Shown piece by piece: positions 41,882 through 52,272 of a stretch of 64,000 nucleotides of DNA; the first letter of the stretch is position 1; the number at the start of each line of letters is the position of its first letter. Source of the stretch: Glebionis coronaria (Eukaryota > Streptophyta > Magnoliopsida > Asterales > Asteraceae); the NCBI GenBank assembly GCA_025667525.1, contig CM046874.1:426024400-426088399 (forward strand). Reading direction: 5' to 3'. A program made the position numbers and the translations under genes. The notes under the pieces were generated by a model, which made no database searches, was not told the origin of the DNA, and saw only the letters and a program-made list of their open reading frames with translations.

Positions 41882-44866
41882 CTAGAAGTCGTCCTCCATG
41901 AGAATTTTGTGTGTGCAGAAGTGAGGATCAATTCCACGAATATCCGAGATTTTCCAAGCAATAGCCTTCTTATGAGCTTTCAGCACGGCAACGAGGCGAG
42001 TCTTCTCTTCATCTTTCAAATCCTTTGCAATAATGACGGGCGACTTCTTGTTGTCGTCAAGGAACATGTACTCGAGATGAGGCGGCAACTCCTTAAGTTC
42101 CAAATCCGGAGGATTTTCGACGGGAGGCGTTTTCAAAGTCGTGGCATCGATAGCAATAACCGTGGGAGATGGAGGCGAAGGATTGTCTTCGGTGAGCAGA
42201 TTGTCAAAGAAACTCATATCTTCATCCCCCTCGGTGGGAGAATCATTAGTAGCTAAATTCGCATCTCCCATGGTAGCTTCAAGATTGTTCCAGAATAAAT
42301 CACTATCTCCAAATAGAGACAACGATGAATCAATAGAGGACACGATCTCAACATTGGGAAGAGAGGTAGGAATACTTTTGCAAGCATCATTAAAGTGTTC
42401 TTCACAAGCCTCATCAAGAACGTCAATACAATTAACGCTCTCATATGAATAAGGCTGTTTAGACAACTTTCCCATATTGAAGACTACTTTGTCGTCACCC
42501 ACTCTCATGATAAGCTCTCCGGCTTCAACATCAATAAGAGTGCGACCGGTCCTCAAGAATGGACGACCAACAATAAGTGGCACACGAGGGTCCATCTCGT
42601 AGTCGACGACAACAAAATCAGCAGGGAAGGTAAATTTGTCGACTCCTACAATGACATCTTCGGCTATCCTCACTGGATAAGCAACCGTACGGTTGGCCAA
42701 TTCCAAAGTCATTTTAGTGGGGACTAGCTCTGGGAGAGATAATTGCTTCCAAACACTTAAAGGCATGAGATTAATACTGGCACCTAGATCAGCTAGGGCC
42801 ATGCAATTCTCTACTCCCGGGAAATTGCAAGGGATAAGAAAACGACCCGGATCACCAAGCTTGGTTGGCAATTTCCTTAAGAGCACTGCAGAGCAGTTCT
42901 CATTAAGTTGGGTGTTGGCAATGTCGAGGAGCTTTTCCTTGTCGCTCAAAAGGTCTTTAAACATTTTGGCGTATTTGGGCATGTGAGCGAGAGCCTCAGC
43001 GAAGGAGATATTAAAATTCAGTTGTTTAAACATTTTAAGAAAGTTAGAAACCTGAATATCATCCTTGCTCTTTTGCTTCTCTTTCCTCAACCTAGAAGGA
43101 TAAGGTATATTGGAAGAAGAGGAAGGCTTTGGGAGTATAGGATCACTCACAACCACGGGTGGAGGAGGGGTAGAAAGAAGAGGTGGAGAAATTGGGGAAG
43201 GAGAAGGATGAGGAATGGGAGCAGGCGACTCGTTCTCCTTAGTCACAACCACCGGTGGAGGTATAGGAAGCTCGGGTTCCTTGGTACCTTTACCACTTCG
43301 AGTAGTGATTGCTTTCATCTCCCCTCTTGGGTTCGCAACGGTGTTACTCGGAAGAGTACCCGAAGAAGAGGGTTGACTACTTTGGAAAAAACTAGCCATC
43401 ATGTTCCGCAGATCATTGGTCTGGCTATCCAACGTGTTTCTCATGTCAGCTCTCAAATCATTTCCTTGCTTGACCAAATCTGCCTTCAAATTGCGCACTT
43501 CCTCTTGGAGATTTCCCACTATCACATCATTGGTCCTCATATAGGTGGCAACCTCTTGGTGTAATGCAGTGGTGGCTTGGTTGGGAGGAGCATTGTATGC
43601 AGGTGGTTGGTAAGCAGGTTGTTGGTATACTTGATTGTTACGTTGAGGCGGTTGTCGCTGCTTGTGAGGTGGAATGTATGGTTGTCGAGGTTGTTGTTGT
43701 TGTTGAGTAGGGCGGTTAAGGTTTTGTTGTTGGTTTGGGTTGGTAGGAGGAAAGCCAGGTGGTGAAAGATAGTTGTTGCTGCGGTAGCTAAGCAAGTTAC
43801 GGTCACCTTGAGGTCTAACTTGATAAGCAGGTTGTTGGTAGGTGCCATATGCCGCATTCACATTCTCAGCAGGGTAATCTTGGGTGGCGGTACAAGTTGT
43901 GTAAGAGTGGGGACCACCGCATATCTCACAAGGTTGGCTGACAGCGTTCACTTGTGCATTTTTGGCGTTGTTGCTGACGGTGTGGGTGACAAGCGATTCA
44001 AGAAGCGTGGTAATTTTGTCAAGTCGCTTGTCGCTGTCATTAGTGCTAGCACTAGCAACATTGGTCCTAACACTCTTGGTTTGCACACGAGATTTGTTCT
44101 CAATGATATCCCAAGCAGCATTGGAAGTCTTAGCCAATAAATTACCCCCCGAGGCACTATTCAGTGAATCTTGGTCACTCATGCTTAAACCATTGTAAAA
44201 AGTATTGATTTGATGTACTTTGGTAAAACCATGCTGTGGGCATTTTCTTAAAAGATCTTTAAAATGATCCCAAGATTCACTGAATGACTCATCGTACTTT
44301 TGTTCAAAGTTTATAATCTCATTCCGCAAAGCGGTAGTACGAGAGGGTGGAAAAAAGTAGTTGATAAACTTTGTTTCCAAATCCGTCCACGAGAGAATAC
44401 TCTGTGGCGGTTCCTTAGCAAGCCAATGTCGGGCTTGTCCCTCTAAAGAAAAGGGAAAAAGTTGTAACCTTATCACTTCTTGGGAAACTCCATTGAATTT
44501 GACCGTGTTAGTGAGTTGTAGAAATCTCTTGATGTGGTCGTGTGGATCATCAATGGTTCGTCCCAAGAACGGTTGAGCTGAGACCATCTGGATAAAGCCT
44601 GACTTGAGCTCGAAATTGTTGGCGGCAATTGGAGGGATGACAATTGGATCCGTGTTGCCATCAACATGAGCTTGCAGCAATTCAATCATTGGGCGATTAT
44701 CCGGAAGGTGCTCATTGTTGTTGTTATCATTCATGTTGTTGAAAGGCGGGTTGTTGTTGTTATTATTGTTGTTCGGAGGTGGTATGTTATTGTTGTTTTG
44801 TACACCAGCCATGTCTAAGTTATCGAGAGGCTCGGGCTCTTGATAAGACGTGGATCGAGTGTGCAT
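41882..44866 (-). CDS. gag: G1 Gag-protease polyprotein
   Basis: 994 codons, ATG at 44866. An Asn-rich N-terminus comes first (residues 20-55). The retrotransposon Gag domain follows at about 75-240 (LQLFPFSLEGQARHWLAKE, FPPSRTTALRNEI, CPQHGFTKVHQINTFYNGL). A zinc knuckle CEICGGPHSYTTC is near 315, with the short spacing C-x2-C-x3-H-x4-C. A Gln/Pro-rich tail, coiled coil and ITTRSGKGTKEP linker lead to the aspartic protease at about 655-790 (ALADLGASINLMPLS; VPLIVGRPFL). The end resembles the protease-RT linker of G3 (ELKELPPHLEYMFL, AIAWKISDIRGIDP) and stops with TAG at 41882-41884, so the stop lies just before RT. Gag builds the particle and binds RNA; the protease matures it. Three plus-strand ORFs over it (42908-43564, 43808-44140, 42141-42452) are shadows. 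Confidence 0.95.
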   Translation of the reverse strand: MHTRSTSYQEPEPLDNLDMAGVQNNNNIPPPNNNNNNNNPPFNNMNDNNNNEHLPDNRPMIELLQAHVDGNTDPIVIPPIAANNFELKSGFIQMVSAQPFLGRTIDDPHDHIKRFLQLTNTVKFNGVSQEVIRLQLFPFSLEGQARHWLAKEPPQSILSWTDLETKFINYFFPPSRTTALRNEIINFEQKYDESFSESWDHFKDLLRKCPQHGFTKVHQINTFYNGLSMSDQDSLNSASGGNLLAKTSNAAWDIIENKSRVQTKSVRTNVASASTNDSDKRLDKITTLLESLVTHTVSNNAKNAQVNAVSQPCEICGGPHSYTTCTATQDYPAENVNAAYGTYQQPAYQVRPQGDRNLLSYRSNNYLSPPGFPPTNPNQQQNLNRPTQQQQQPRQPYIPPHKQRQPPQRNNQVYQQPAYQPPAYNAPPNQATTALHQEVATYMRTNDVIVGNLQEEVRNLKADLVKQGNDLRADMRNTLDSQTNDLRNMMASFFQSSQPSSSGTLPSNTVANPRGEMKAITTRSGKGTKEPELPIPPPVVVTKENESPAPIPHPSPSPISPPLLSTPPPPVVVSDPILPKPSSSSNIPYPSRLRKEKQKSKDDIQVSNFLKMFKQLNFNISFAEALAHMPKYAKMFKDLLSDKEKLLDIANTQLNENCSAVLLRKLPTKLGDPGRFLIPCNFPGVENCMALADLGASINLMPLSVWKQLSLPELVPTKMTLELANRTVAYPVRIAEDVIVGVDKFTFPADFVVVDYEMDPRVPLIVGRPFLRTGRTLIDVEAGELIMRVGDDKVVFNMGKLSKQPYSYESVNCIDVLDEACEEHFNDACKSIPTSLPNVEIVSSIDSSLSLFGDSDLFWNNLEATMGDANLATNDSPTEGDEDMSFFDNLLTEDNPSPPSPTVIAIDATTLKTPPVENPPDLELKELPPHLEYMFLDDNKKSPVIIAKDLKDEEKTRLVAVLKAHKKAIAWKISDIRGIDPHFCTHKILMEDDF

Positions 44867-44870
44867 ACAC

Positions 44871-45034
44871 CTGCAAAAGAACGAACAAAGAAAAACAAAG
44901 CAAAAATATTTTTGGTTTTTTATTGTTTTATAATTTTTAGGATTTTTGAAAATTTATATTTTTTATTTGTTTTTGAAAATTTTCTTGAAAAAGTAACGTT
45001 CACGGGGAACGGATCCCAAAATCCAAGTTCTCAC
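44871..45034 (-). other. Possible leader intron of G1
   Basis: In sense the leader has a donor-like GTGAGA (starts at 45034) after a T-run. It ends in a pyrimidine-rich acceptor TTCTTTTGCAG (last G at 44871), five bases before the Gag ATG. The 164-nt stretch between is strongly AT-rich, like plant introns. G4 keeps both signals (59373-59568). No RNA evidence is available here. Confidence 0.4.
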
Positions 45035-45061
45035 AAAAAACTTTTGATCGTAACGAGAAGA

Positions 45062-45077
45062 GCCGGCAGCGGCGCCA
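45062..45077 (-). other. G1 primer-binding site (tRNA-Asp type)
   Basis: Plus GCCGGCAGCGGCGCCA, two bases from the LTR start at 45080. It matches the plant tRNA-Asp 3' end with one internal change, plus a change at the outer end. Confidence 0.85.
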
Positions 45078-45079
45078 TT

Positions 45080-46620
45080 TGATACACAGATTTTGCTAGG
45101 TTCAATTTTCTCTCGATATCCTCTCGAATTGATCTAGGTCTTAAGTGGAATGATTGTTCTTGGTTACTAAATAAAGGGGTTTGGTTTTCTAATCTAATAA
45201 AAAGTGGAAATGAAAGTTTAAATCAAAAACAATTACTTTAATTATAATTAACTAAGACTTGGTTTAAAATTTAAAGTTCAAATTAAAATTAAAGTTAGAA
45301 TGTAAATTGTGAAATGTGAGTAAAGAGATAGTAAAACAACAACAGTAAAACAGTAACTTTAAAATACCCAAAAATAACTGATTCGGAACTTTAAACCTTG
45401 ATTCGGAACTATCTGATTCGGAAGGTACTATTCACTCATCCGGAACTTGCTCATTCGGAATCTTCCGAATGAAGGTTGCTGATTCGGAAGTTTAGAAACT
45501 TCCGAATGAAAGACTGGTTCGGAACTTCTTCTTGGTTCGGAACTTATGGTTTGATTCGGAACCTTCCGGATGAAGGTTGATTCGGAAGTTGCTGGTGCGG
45601 AAATAATTGATTCGGAACTCTCAGCTTGATTCGGAACTGACTGGTCCGGAAGTCACTGATCCGGAACTTAGTGCTTGGTTCGGAAGTTTCCGAATGAAGC
45701 CTTCATTCGGAACTTTTTGGCTTGATTCGGAAGTCTGGAAACCCAGTTACAGTAGCAGTAACGAAGAACACGGAACACAGGTTTTAATCAAAATCAAATC
45801 AAATACTTAAAAAGGTTTTACCAAACTAAACACAAATCATTTAGACACCATAAGCAACGAATCCCACTAATAAAAACACAAATCCCATCAACTTTTGAAG
45901 ATCAAATCAAGAAAAATAAAAGCTTAAGAACTTGAAGATAAAAATGAAGATGAACAAGATTAAAATGGAAAGATTAAACAAAAGCTTTGTATTGAATGAT
46001 TAATGTTTTGACAAGATAAACCAAAGATTAAAATTACAAGATTGGAAAGACAAGGATAAAAATCACCAATCACCCTAGTGGTGATGGTGTTCTACGAACC
46101 AGGAAGAAAGAGTGGGGAGGAAGAAAGAGAAACTAAAAACTAGCTCTAAAATGTGTGAGGGGAAGGCTATTTATAGCCTTGTCCTTTGGTTGGTGAGTGG
46201 GCTTTCTCCCGTTCTTCTTGTCTTTTCGTCTTTTCAGAAAAGTTTCCGTTTTCGATTCTGATTCGGGATTTGTCGTCGATTAAATTCAACTCGTCTTTTA
46301 ATTTCTTCGTTTAAAGGACTTGAGTTTCTTCGACTTATATAAATCTTCCATCTTTGGTCCTTTTCTTCAATAAATCTTCGAATAGGCCCAGTGACTTCAA
46401 ATCTTTTGCATCTCTTGGACAATAGACTTTATCTTGAGTCTTTTTCTTCAGTAAAGCCCGTGCAATCCCATGTTTTCTTCAATATTCATCCGGTTGGCTC
46501 TGAAAACACAATAAACACAAAAACCACGCATAATTCCAAACAAATGATATTAAATACGTATTTTAGTCTCGTTTTAGCCCGAATTAAGTGGTAAAAGGAT
46601 GGGTGTTTACACACCTATCA
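45080..46620 (-). repeat. 5' LTR of G1
   Basis: 1541 bp; differs from the 3' LTR at about 45303, 45516, 45558, 46370, 46560 and 46565. Contains the same motif array (45378-45740) and TATA inverted repeat (46163-46180). Followed by the target duplication GTGGA. Confidence 0.95.
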
Positions 46621-46625
46621 GTGGA

Positions 46626-47606
46626 TTTAACAAAAACGAAAAGAAAGGCTCAACGGGTGTTCTAAGGGTATCTAGCACTAACGAGAGTGCTAACAAAAGG
46701 GTTAATTTGGGTGGTTAGCTTATCGATGCAACTAGTTAAAAAGAAAATGAAAAAGGCTATTTGGGTTTTATTCCTAAGGTTGCCTCTTTGTCACGCATAT
46801 ACACTTTTATCACACAAGTGTGATCTCACTAAAAATCTTATTATATTTTTTTATTTTTTTCGTGGGAACGATTAATGAAATATATTTACAAACAAACGTG
46901 TGAGAGAAAAAAAAATTTAAATCCTAAGGGCAAACAAGTATACAACTCTCCCTTTTTTTTCTTTTTCTCTTTTTAACTTATTAATTTTTTTATAACAAAA
47001 ATTGGTTTCGTTTTCCCATTTATTTCCCCTCACACTTATGTTTTGGATTGGACTCAATGTTAAAAATAAACATCAAAGCATGAAAAGTGAGGAAATAAAT
47101 AAATAGTGTAAGAGAAACGAAACTCCCCGGGCTAAGAAATTGCAATTGATATCCATATGATAAGATGCTACACCATAAGCTTGTGAGATCAATCGGTTTT
47201 TGATACTTCATTCCTTCTCTATGTATGCATCCTCCATTACCTATTGCTGCATTTATTCAAACAAAACACAAAAACAAAACAAACAAACAAACAAACACGC
47301 AAGCACACATAGATATATAAAATCACTACTAGAAAAGTACACCCCCTCACACTTAAGATTTCCCAAGTTAGAAAAATACTTTTGGGATGTACATATATAT
47401 TCTAAACACACAAAATTAAACACACAAATAATTAAAGCACGTGTTGCCTCCCAAGAAGCGCTTGATTTATTATTGAGTCGTTAGCTAGACTCTTCCCCTC
47501 GATGTTAGGATTCTTTGATAATACGGTTAAGATGGGGAATTTTGGTTGGGTGCAATTGATTTTGATAATTATCATCATTAAACGAAAGAAATTCGTCATT
47601 CATATT
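46626..47606 (-). other. G2 internal non-coding region downstream of gag
   Basis: Continuation of the G2 3' UTR on the right side of G1. No pol motif. PPT-like motifs CCCCTCACACTTATG (near 47025) and CCCCCTCACACTTAAG (near 47342) occur; the first is followed by a weak ATTG-GACT-CAAT hairpin. ORFs at 46687-46875, 47020-47211 and 47200-47484 are low-complexity. Confidence 0.65.
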
Positions 47607-49547
47607 CTAAACTTTGAAAGGCTTCTTCGGCACATCATTTTCGTCTTTCTTTATTATTCTTCTACTTCCAATGCCATTCATCGATTTCAACTCCACGTCA
47701 TGAATTGACATTACATCATGTTCATACGTCTTCTCCTTTTTGTATGGGATATGCACGGTGCATACCTTGGGAAAAGTTGAGTTAGAAATGATGGGTTTTG
47801 GTTTTGGCACGGTTGGAATAGGTTCTTCTTCTTCCTCGATGAAGGCAACGTCACCCTTATCACTCTCGTTTCGGATAGAGGGTAGATCGTATCTTGATTT
47901 GGTTTTGGTGATTTGAGGAAGGCACTTGGTTTGTTGGATGAACTTTTCGACTCGATCGGTTTTCGTCTTCAAGTCTTCGATTATGGTAGTATGGTTCCGG
48001 AAGTTTAGATTGATTTGAAACTCCAAGTCAACCAAATTGTTCTTGACACGTTCATTTTCTTCCGTTTGCCAAGACATAAATTCTCTCATCATCTCCTCCC
48101 TTGAGGCTTCGGGTTTTTGGTGATATTGTGATGAGTATGTCGTTACATCTCGCAGTCGAGATTGAGAAATGGGACGGTTCAGGTTTAGGGTAAGATAGGA
48201 ATGTGAATTCCTTGAATTTTGTTCATGATATCCTTCGTGATATTTTTCGACATAATTCGCTTCATGAGGTTCACACATCGGCGTGTCATCCTTCATGGTG
48301 GTTTTTGGACCGTGATCGTTTCTACGATCGTCTCGCATATCTTTTAGTTCATTCCTTATGACTAGGAATTGAGAATCGATAAGCCTAGCGAGAGCTTCGA
48401 ATTTCTCCATCAACACGGTGTGATCGAAGATGAGGTTATTTCCACCGGCGGAAACAACGGTTTTCGGTTTAGGATGGATATAAGACTCCTTTGAATAATC
48501 GAGTTTAAGAAGGACCTTGTCCTCGAGGATTTGGAATGCTTCGTTTGGAGTATTGTAGAGGAAGATTCCTACGGTGTCGAGAGATGCTTGAGTTGGATCG
48601 TCTAAACCACGATAAAGTGTTTCAATTCTCGTTCTCTTGGTTAGATCATGTCCATAACAAGCGCGAAGCATTTCTTTGATTCAGAGCCAAGCTTCAATGA
48701 GAGTCTCGTCATTGAGTTGGTGAAAGTTATGAATGTCGTTTAGGAGACGCTTAAACTTTGCGGGTGAAAAGAATCGGCCTATGAAAGCTTCTCTTAATTC
48801 ATTCCACGAAGTAATTGTTCCTTCATTTAGTTCATTCAACCAAATCTTAGCTTCTCCGGTTAATGAGAATGGAAACGTCCTCAAGTTAATCGCTTCTTCT
48901 TGATTTTCACCATATTGGAAAAGGCTACTAATCTAAAGAAAATCGAGAACGTGTCGGTGAGGATCGAATAGGACTTGCCCATCAAATTGGTTCTCCCGAA
49001 TCATTTTCATGTGGGTACTCGTGATAGTAAAATTGTTCAAAATAAGGATTTGAACAATAGAGGAAATAGGTGTTGGAGCAACGATCGTAGTGTTTGACCA
49101 CATCGGTTGATCATCGGGATCAATGATAATAACGGTTGAGGAATCGGATACGGTGTCATAAGAGAATATTTCTTCGGTATGGAATGGGTTTTTAAATTTC
49201 GACTCATGTATGTCGATTATGACAACACGTTCCTCAGTGAATGGTTCGGGTGACTCGATATCAAATATGGTTTTATCGGGTTCACGAGTCTTCTTCTTGA
49301 ACTTACTTTTAAGTTCATAGAATTTAGTAACGAGACCTTTACCTCTAAGACGTAGGTTTATGAAAAATCGAAATAATTCGAAAAATTTATTAAAGACTAC
49401 AAAAAATATGAAAAGATAAATAAAATATAAAGGAACTGCAACAAAAAATATTTTTGTATTTTTTATATATATGTTAACTAAAGGAAACAAATAAAGAAAC
49501 AATAGAAAATAAAAATAAAACGTAAAAGAATTATTGTACCAAATCAA
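47607..49547 (-). pseudogene. gag: G2 Gag with two in-frame stops
   Basis: One frame runs from about 49547 to 47607 and is broken by TAG at 48933-48935 and TGA at 48681-48683. Nothing else disrupts it. The middle holds the Gag domain (FPFSLTGEAKIWLNEL, TSWNELREAFIGRFF, then LTKRTRIETLYRGL and TPNEAFQILEDKVLLKLD). A long charged and coiled-coil tail ends ...VPKKPFKV. The true start is unclear: the first ~80 codons are Phe/Tyr-rich and translate AT-rich leader, and no good ATG follows until well inside. A C/H-rich patch (CEPHEANYVEKYHEGYH) is not a clear zinc knuckle. No protease follows. The stops mean this copy makes no full Gag. Confidence 0.75.
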
Positions 49548-49802
49548 TCAAACTGGACGGTTCGGATGACTTTGGGTTCTAAACATGGGGCTTGGGATAA
49601 AACCAGGGTAATTAGAAATACGAACGAGGCACAAAATATTAGAACGGGGTGGTTGTGTGGGTTATGATAAAACAATGATAATTGGTTATAAACTCGAAGA
49701 AAGGATGTTAAACGAGTTAAAACACAATTAGGAACGGGTTTGGGTAAGGCTCGGTTGAAATAAAAAATAAAAAGAAAAAGTTTTTTTTAGGTTGTTGGGA
49801 AC

Positions 49803-50006
49803 CTTGCCGGCGGTAGGAAAGGGTTGCCGGACGGCAATCAAGCTTCTGTTGAAGCTTGTCGGCGGCAAAACTGACTTGCCGGACGACAAGTTGGTTGCTG
49901 TTGGGGTTTGCCGGCGGCAGGAGCTCCTTGACGGACGGCAAAGGGGCTACTGTGGTGCTCTTGCCGGCGGCAGGAGGGTTTTGCCGGCGGCAATACTCTC
50001 CTGTCA
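49803..50006 (-). repeat. TTGCCGGCGGCAA motif array in the G2 leader
   Basis: Eight copies of a GC-rich near-palindrome (TTGCCGGCGGCA, TTGCCGGACGGCAA, TTGTCGGCGGCAA and similar) about 25 bp apart. They lie in the transcribed leader between the primer-binding site and Gag. The array is an island of high GC in AT-rich DNA. ORFs at 49792-50118 and 49856-50041 are products of the array. Confidence 0.8.
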
Positions 50007-50202
50007 GAATATTTTTATTATTATTTTTTTTGCACTTATAATCTTAGAACACTTAAAAAAACTTTTTTGGGGGGTTGATGAAATAATCACAAAAAAGCTT
50101 AATCTAAACACACTTTAATTTTTTAAACACAATAAGCACGAATTATATGAACGAAACACTATACAAAAAAAAGATTCTAATACACGAAAAACACAACCGA
50201 AT

Positions 50203-50219
50203 CCCCGGCAGCGGCGCCA
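50203..50219 (-). other. G2 primer-binding site (tRNA-Asp)
   Basis: Plus CCCCGGCAGCGGCGCCA, identical to that of G3, six bases from the LTR start at 50226. Confidence 0.85.
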
Positions 50220-50225
50220 AAAACT

Positions 50226-52010
50226 TGATGCGTTCTTTGTGAGTGTACACAAGTTTTAAATTTATAACACGGATTTCTAAATAAGCTAAGAACACACGGG
50301 CAAGTACGACCTTTTTGTTTGTAGCTAGCTTTTTGTGGTAAGCCGAGGTCGTTCACTAGGATTTGGGTGTTTTCGGTTGTAAAGGATCTTTGTAACAATG
50401 TAACGTTAGTGGTAAAAATGGTTGTCACTCCCACAATTACCATATAAGTAACAAATAAGCTAACAAGCAACAAGTAACAAGTAAATGATTAAGCTAATAA
50501 GATGAGAACAATAATATTAAAGACAACACTTGCTTGGATTAGTTCATAACATTTGGATTCTTCATAAGAGGATGGTTTTGATAAATCGATTACAAGTAAA
50601 GAAGATGATGGTCACAAATTCCAATCTTTGATTTTAAAGCACACAACCTCCGCGAAAGATCATACATCTATAAAATCAAGCATTAAGATGAATCAACTAA
50701 TTCAAGACTATGTTTAGTTTAACGAATTTGATTCACGGTCGTTTCACAAAATCATTAACAATCACACTTAAGTTCCTTTGCATAATCATACCACTAAAGA
50801 AATGGTCAATACAATAAATAATCATCCATAGACAAAATGATTATAACTAGTTGGTGAATGATAGCCCTTTCGACCTATGAAATCATCAACAACTAATCAA
50901 GTATGATAAGCAAATGGAATGGAACTTAAGCACACTTGGATTTCAAACATAACATGAAATTGATCAAAACAATGATAAAACATAAACAATCCTCATGTCA
51001 CAACATCATCCAAGCAAGTGTATATGAAACTACTCCATAATTGTTTCAACACAATTCATACGAACAATATTCATGACATTCATAATCATTCTTGAAATAA
51101 TAAAAAGAGTTTACCAAAGTGCTATTACAATAAGTAAATGAAAGGAATTAGAGCAATCCTTAGGCCTCCAATTGACTACAAGTTTTGTGGTCTTTCGGGT
51201 TATGCAAATGGAATTCGTATTTGATATTTGAGGCATATTTTGGAGAGGTTTGGTGAAGGTTGGTGGTGATTTAGGTATCAAGAAACACTATCAATGATAA
51301 GGGTAATGATCCCTTAGAGTTTGGCAAAGTTATTTTGATGATTGGATCTCCAAAAATGTCACTTTTTGACACACCAATATTAAATCCGAGAATTGGGGTC
51401 TTCACCAAGGTTGGGAGAATTCCTTTGATGAATAATGGAGTTGGTTATGAAAGAGATATGTTACAATGACCCAAGGGTCTTATTTATAGTGGAATTAAGG
51501 CCTTGGTATTCAATGTATGAACTTGGAGCCAAAGAAATAAACTTGGAGCCAAAGCAAATATCTTGGAGCCAAAGTTGTTCTAGAATGCTCCAAAGAAGCT
51601 TGCATGAATGTTGACACAATTTTGTCTAGACAAATGTTTGTGGCAACTTCACTCATGATGGAGGCAAATCAACTCCCATGTGATGGTGGAAACTTCACTC
51701 TTGCCAGTGGCAAGTTGGATGTGTGTTGATGGTGGCAACTTTAATGCTGAGTGACTTGTACATGTCTTGAAACACTTGTTCTTGCATCCGGAATCGATCT
51801 TCAAAGGCTTGTAGCTAGTCGGGATTCCTTCGTATATGCATGAATCGTCAATTATTCTTTCTTTTCTTCACTTTTCTTGTTCTTGGCTAACTAACAACAC
51901 AAAACATAACTTCACACATATTTGAGCTAAATAGCCCGTTAGTATAACCAAAAACCATTCAAGATATACGGATAATGCTCAAGAAAATATGTTGGATTTG
52001 AGCGTTATCA
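50226..52010 (-). repeat. 5' LTR of G2
   Basis: 1785 bp, TGATGCG...GCGTTATCA. Sense TATAAATA (plus 51481-51488) is followed after one base by the inverted repeat GACCC-AA-GGGTC (51468-51479). The U3 start has an imperfect inverted repeat (51971-51982 with 51998-52009, 11 of 12 paired). Target duplication AGTAC follows. Confidence 0.9.
51468..51488 (-). promoter_or_regulatory. G2 core promoter: TATA box and adjacent inverted repeat
   Basis: Sense TATAAATA (51488 to 51481), one base, then GACCC-TT-GGGTC (51479 to 51468). In the 3' LTR the TATA is mutated while the inverted repeat has gained one base. Confidence 0.65.
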
Positions 52011-52015
52011 AGTAC

Positions 52016-52272
52016 TTAGCAAACCACTTGAAAGATTTTGTTATGAAAACTATGAAACACGCTTCCAAATTGTTTAAGCACTTTGAATGTGACTTATGTC
52101 ACTTAAAGAAACACCTCATTGAACAATTCTTCTCCAAGCCAAACCAATTTCTTTGTCACACAAAGAACAAGGGATTCACAGGCTTATAAGAGAACTTTGT
52201 TCTTGTTCAAGGTTTTGTTTAAGTACAAAAACGCGACAACAAAAGCTTAACACAATAACAAGAATATGGAAC
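52016..52272 (-). repeat. 5' LTR of G3, second segment
   Basis: Between the G2 duplication and G4. Aligns with about 20758-21011 of the left LTR. The last five bases (GGAAC, 52268-52272) are the G4 target. Confidence 0.85.

Larger units (their letters stand above)
35720..46620 (-). mobile_element. Near-intact Athila-type Ty3/gypsy element G1
   Basis: 10,901 bp, bounded by equal-length 1541-bp LTRs and a perfect target duplication GTGGA (35715-35719, 46621-46625). The LTRs differ at six sites (0.4%), all C/T or A/G changes, so the insertion is recent (about 0.15 My with an assumed 1.3e-8 substitutions per site per year). Order in sense: 5' LTR, tRNA-Asp-type primer-binding site, possible leader intron, Gag-protease ORF, TAG, RT-RNase H-integrase ORF, 1.9-kb 3' UTR, polypurine tract, 3' LTR. 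It is inserted into the internal region of G2 and is the only plausible source of Pol proteins in the window. Confidence 0.95.
32894..52010 (-). mobile_element. Non-autonomous gypsy element G2 (Gag only), hosting G1
   Basis: LTRs at 32894-34657 (1764 bp) and 50226-52010 (1785 bp), TG...CA ends, flanked by a perfect duplication AGTAC (32889-32893, 52011-52015). Minus orientation is shown by the tRNA-Asp primer-binding site beside the right LTR and the polypurine tract beside the left LTR. Without G1 it is about 8.2 kb. The only coding trace is a Gag-like ORF with two stops. No protease, RT or integrase motif was found in 34658-35719 or 46626-47606. The LTRs differ by several percent, so it is older than G1. 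Confidence 0.85.

Noticed and set aside
42908..43564. 218-codon plus-strand ORF, Arg-rich
   Set aside because: It is the reverse-strand shadow of the low-complexity Gag tail of G1.
49296..49547. N-terminal membrane segment of the G2 Gag
   Set aside because: The Phe/Tyr/Ile-rich start is translated AT-rich leader; the true Gag start is probably further in.
49792..50118. Plus-strand ORF of 108 codons in the G2 leader
   Set aside because: Its sequence is just the translated TTGCCGGCGGCA array, with no start context or homologue.
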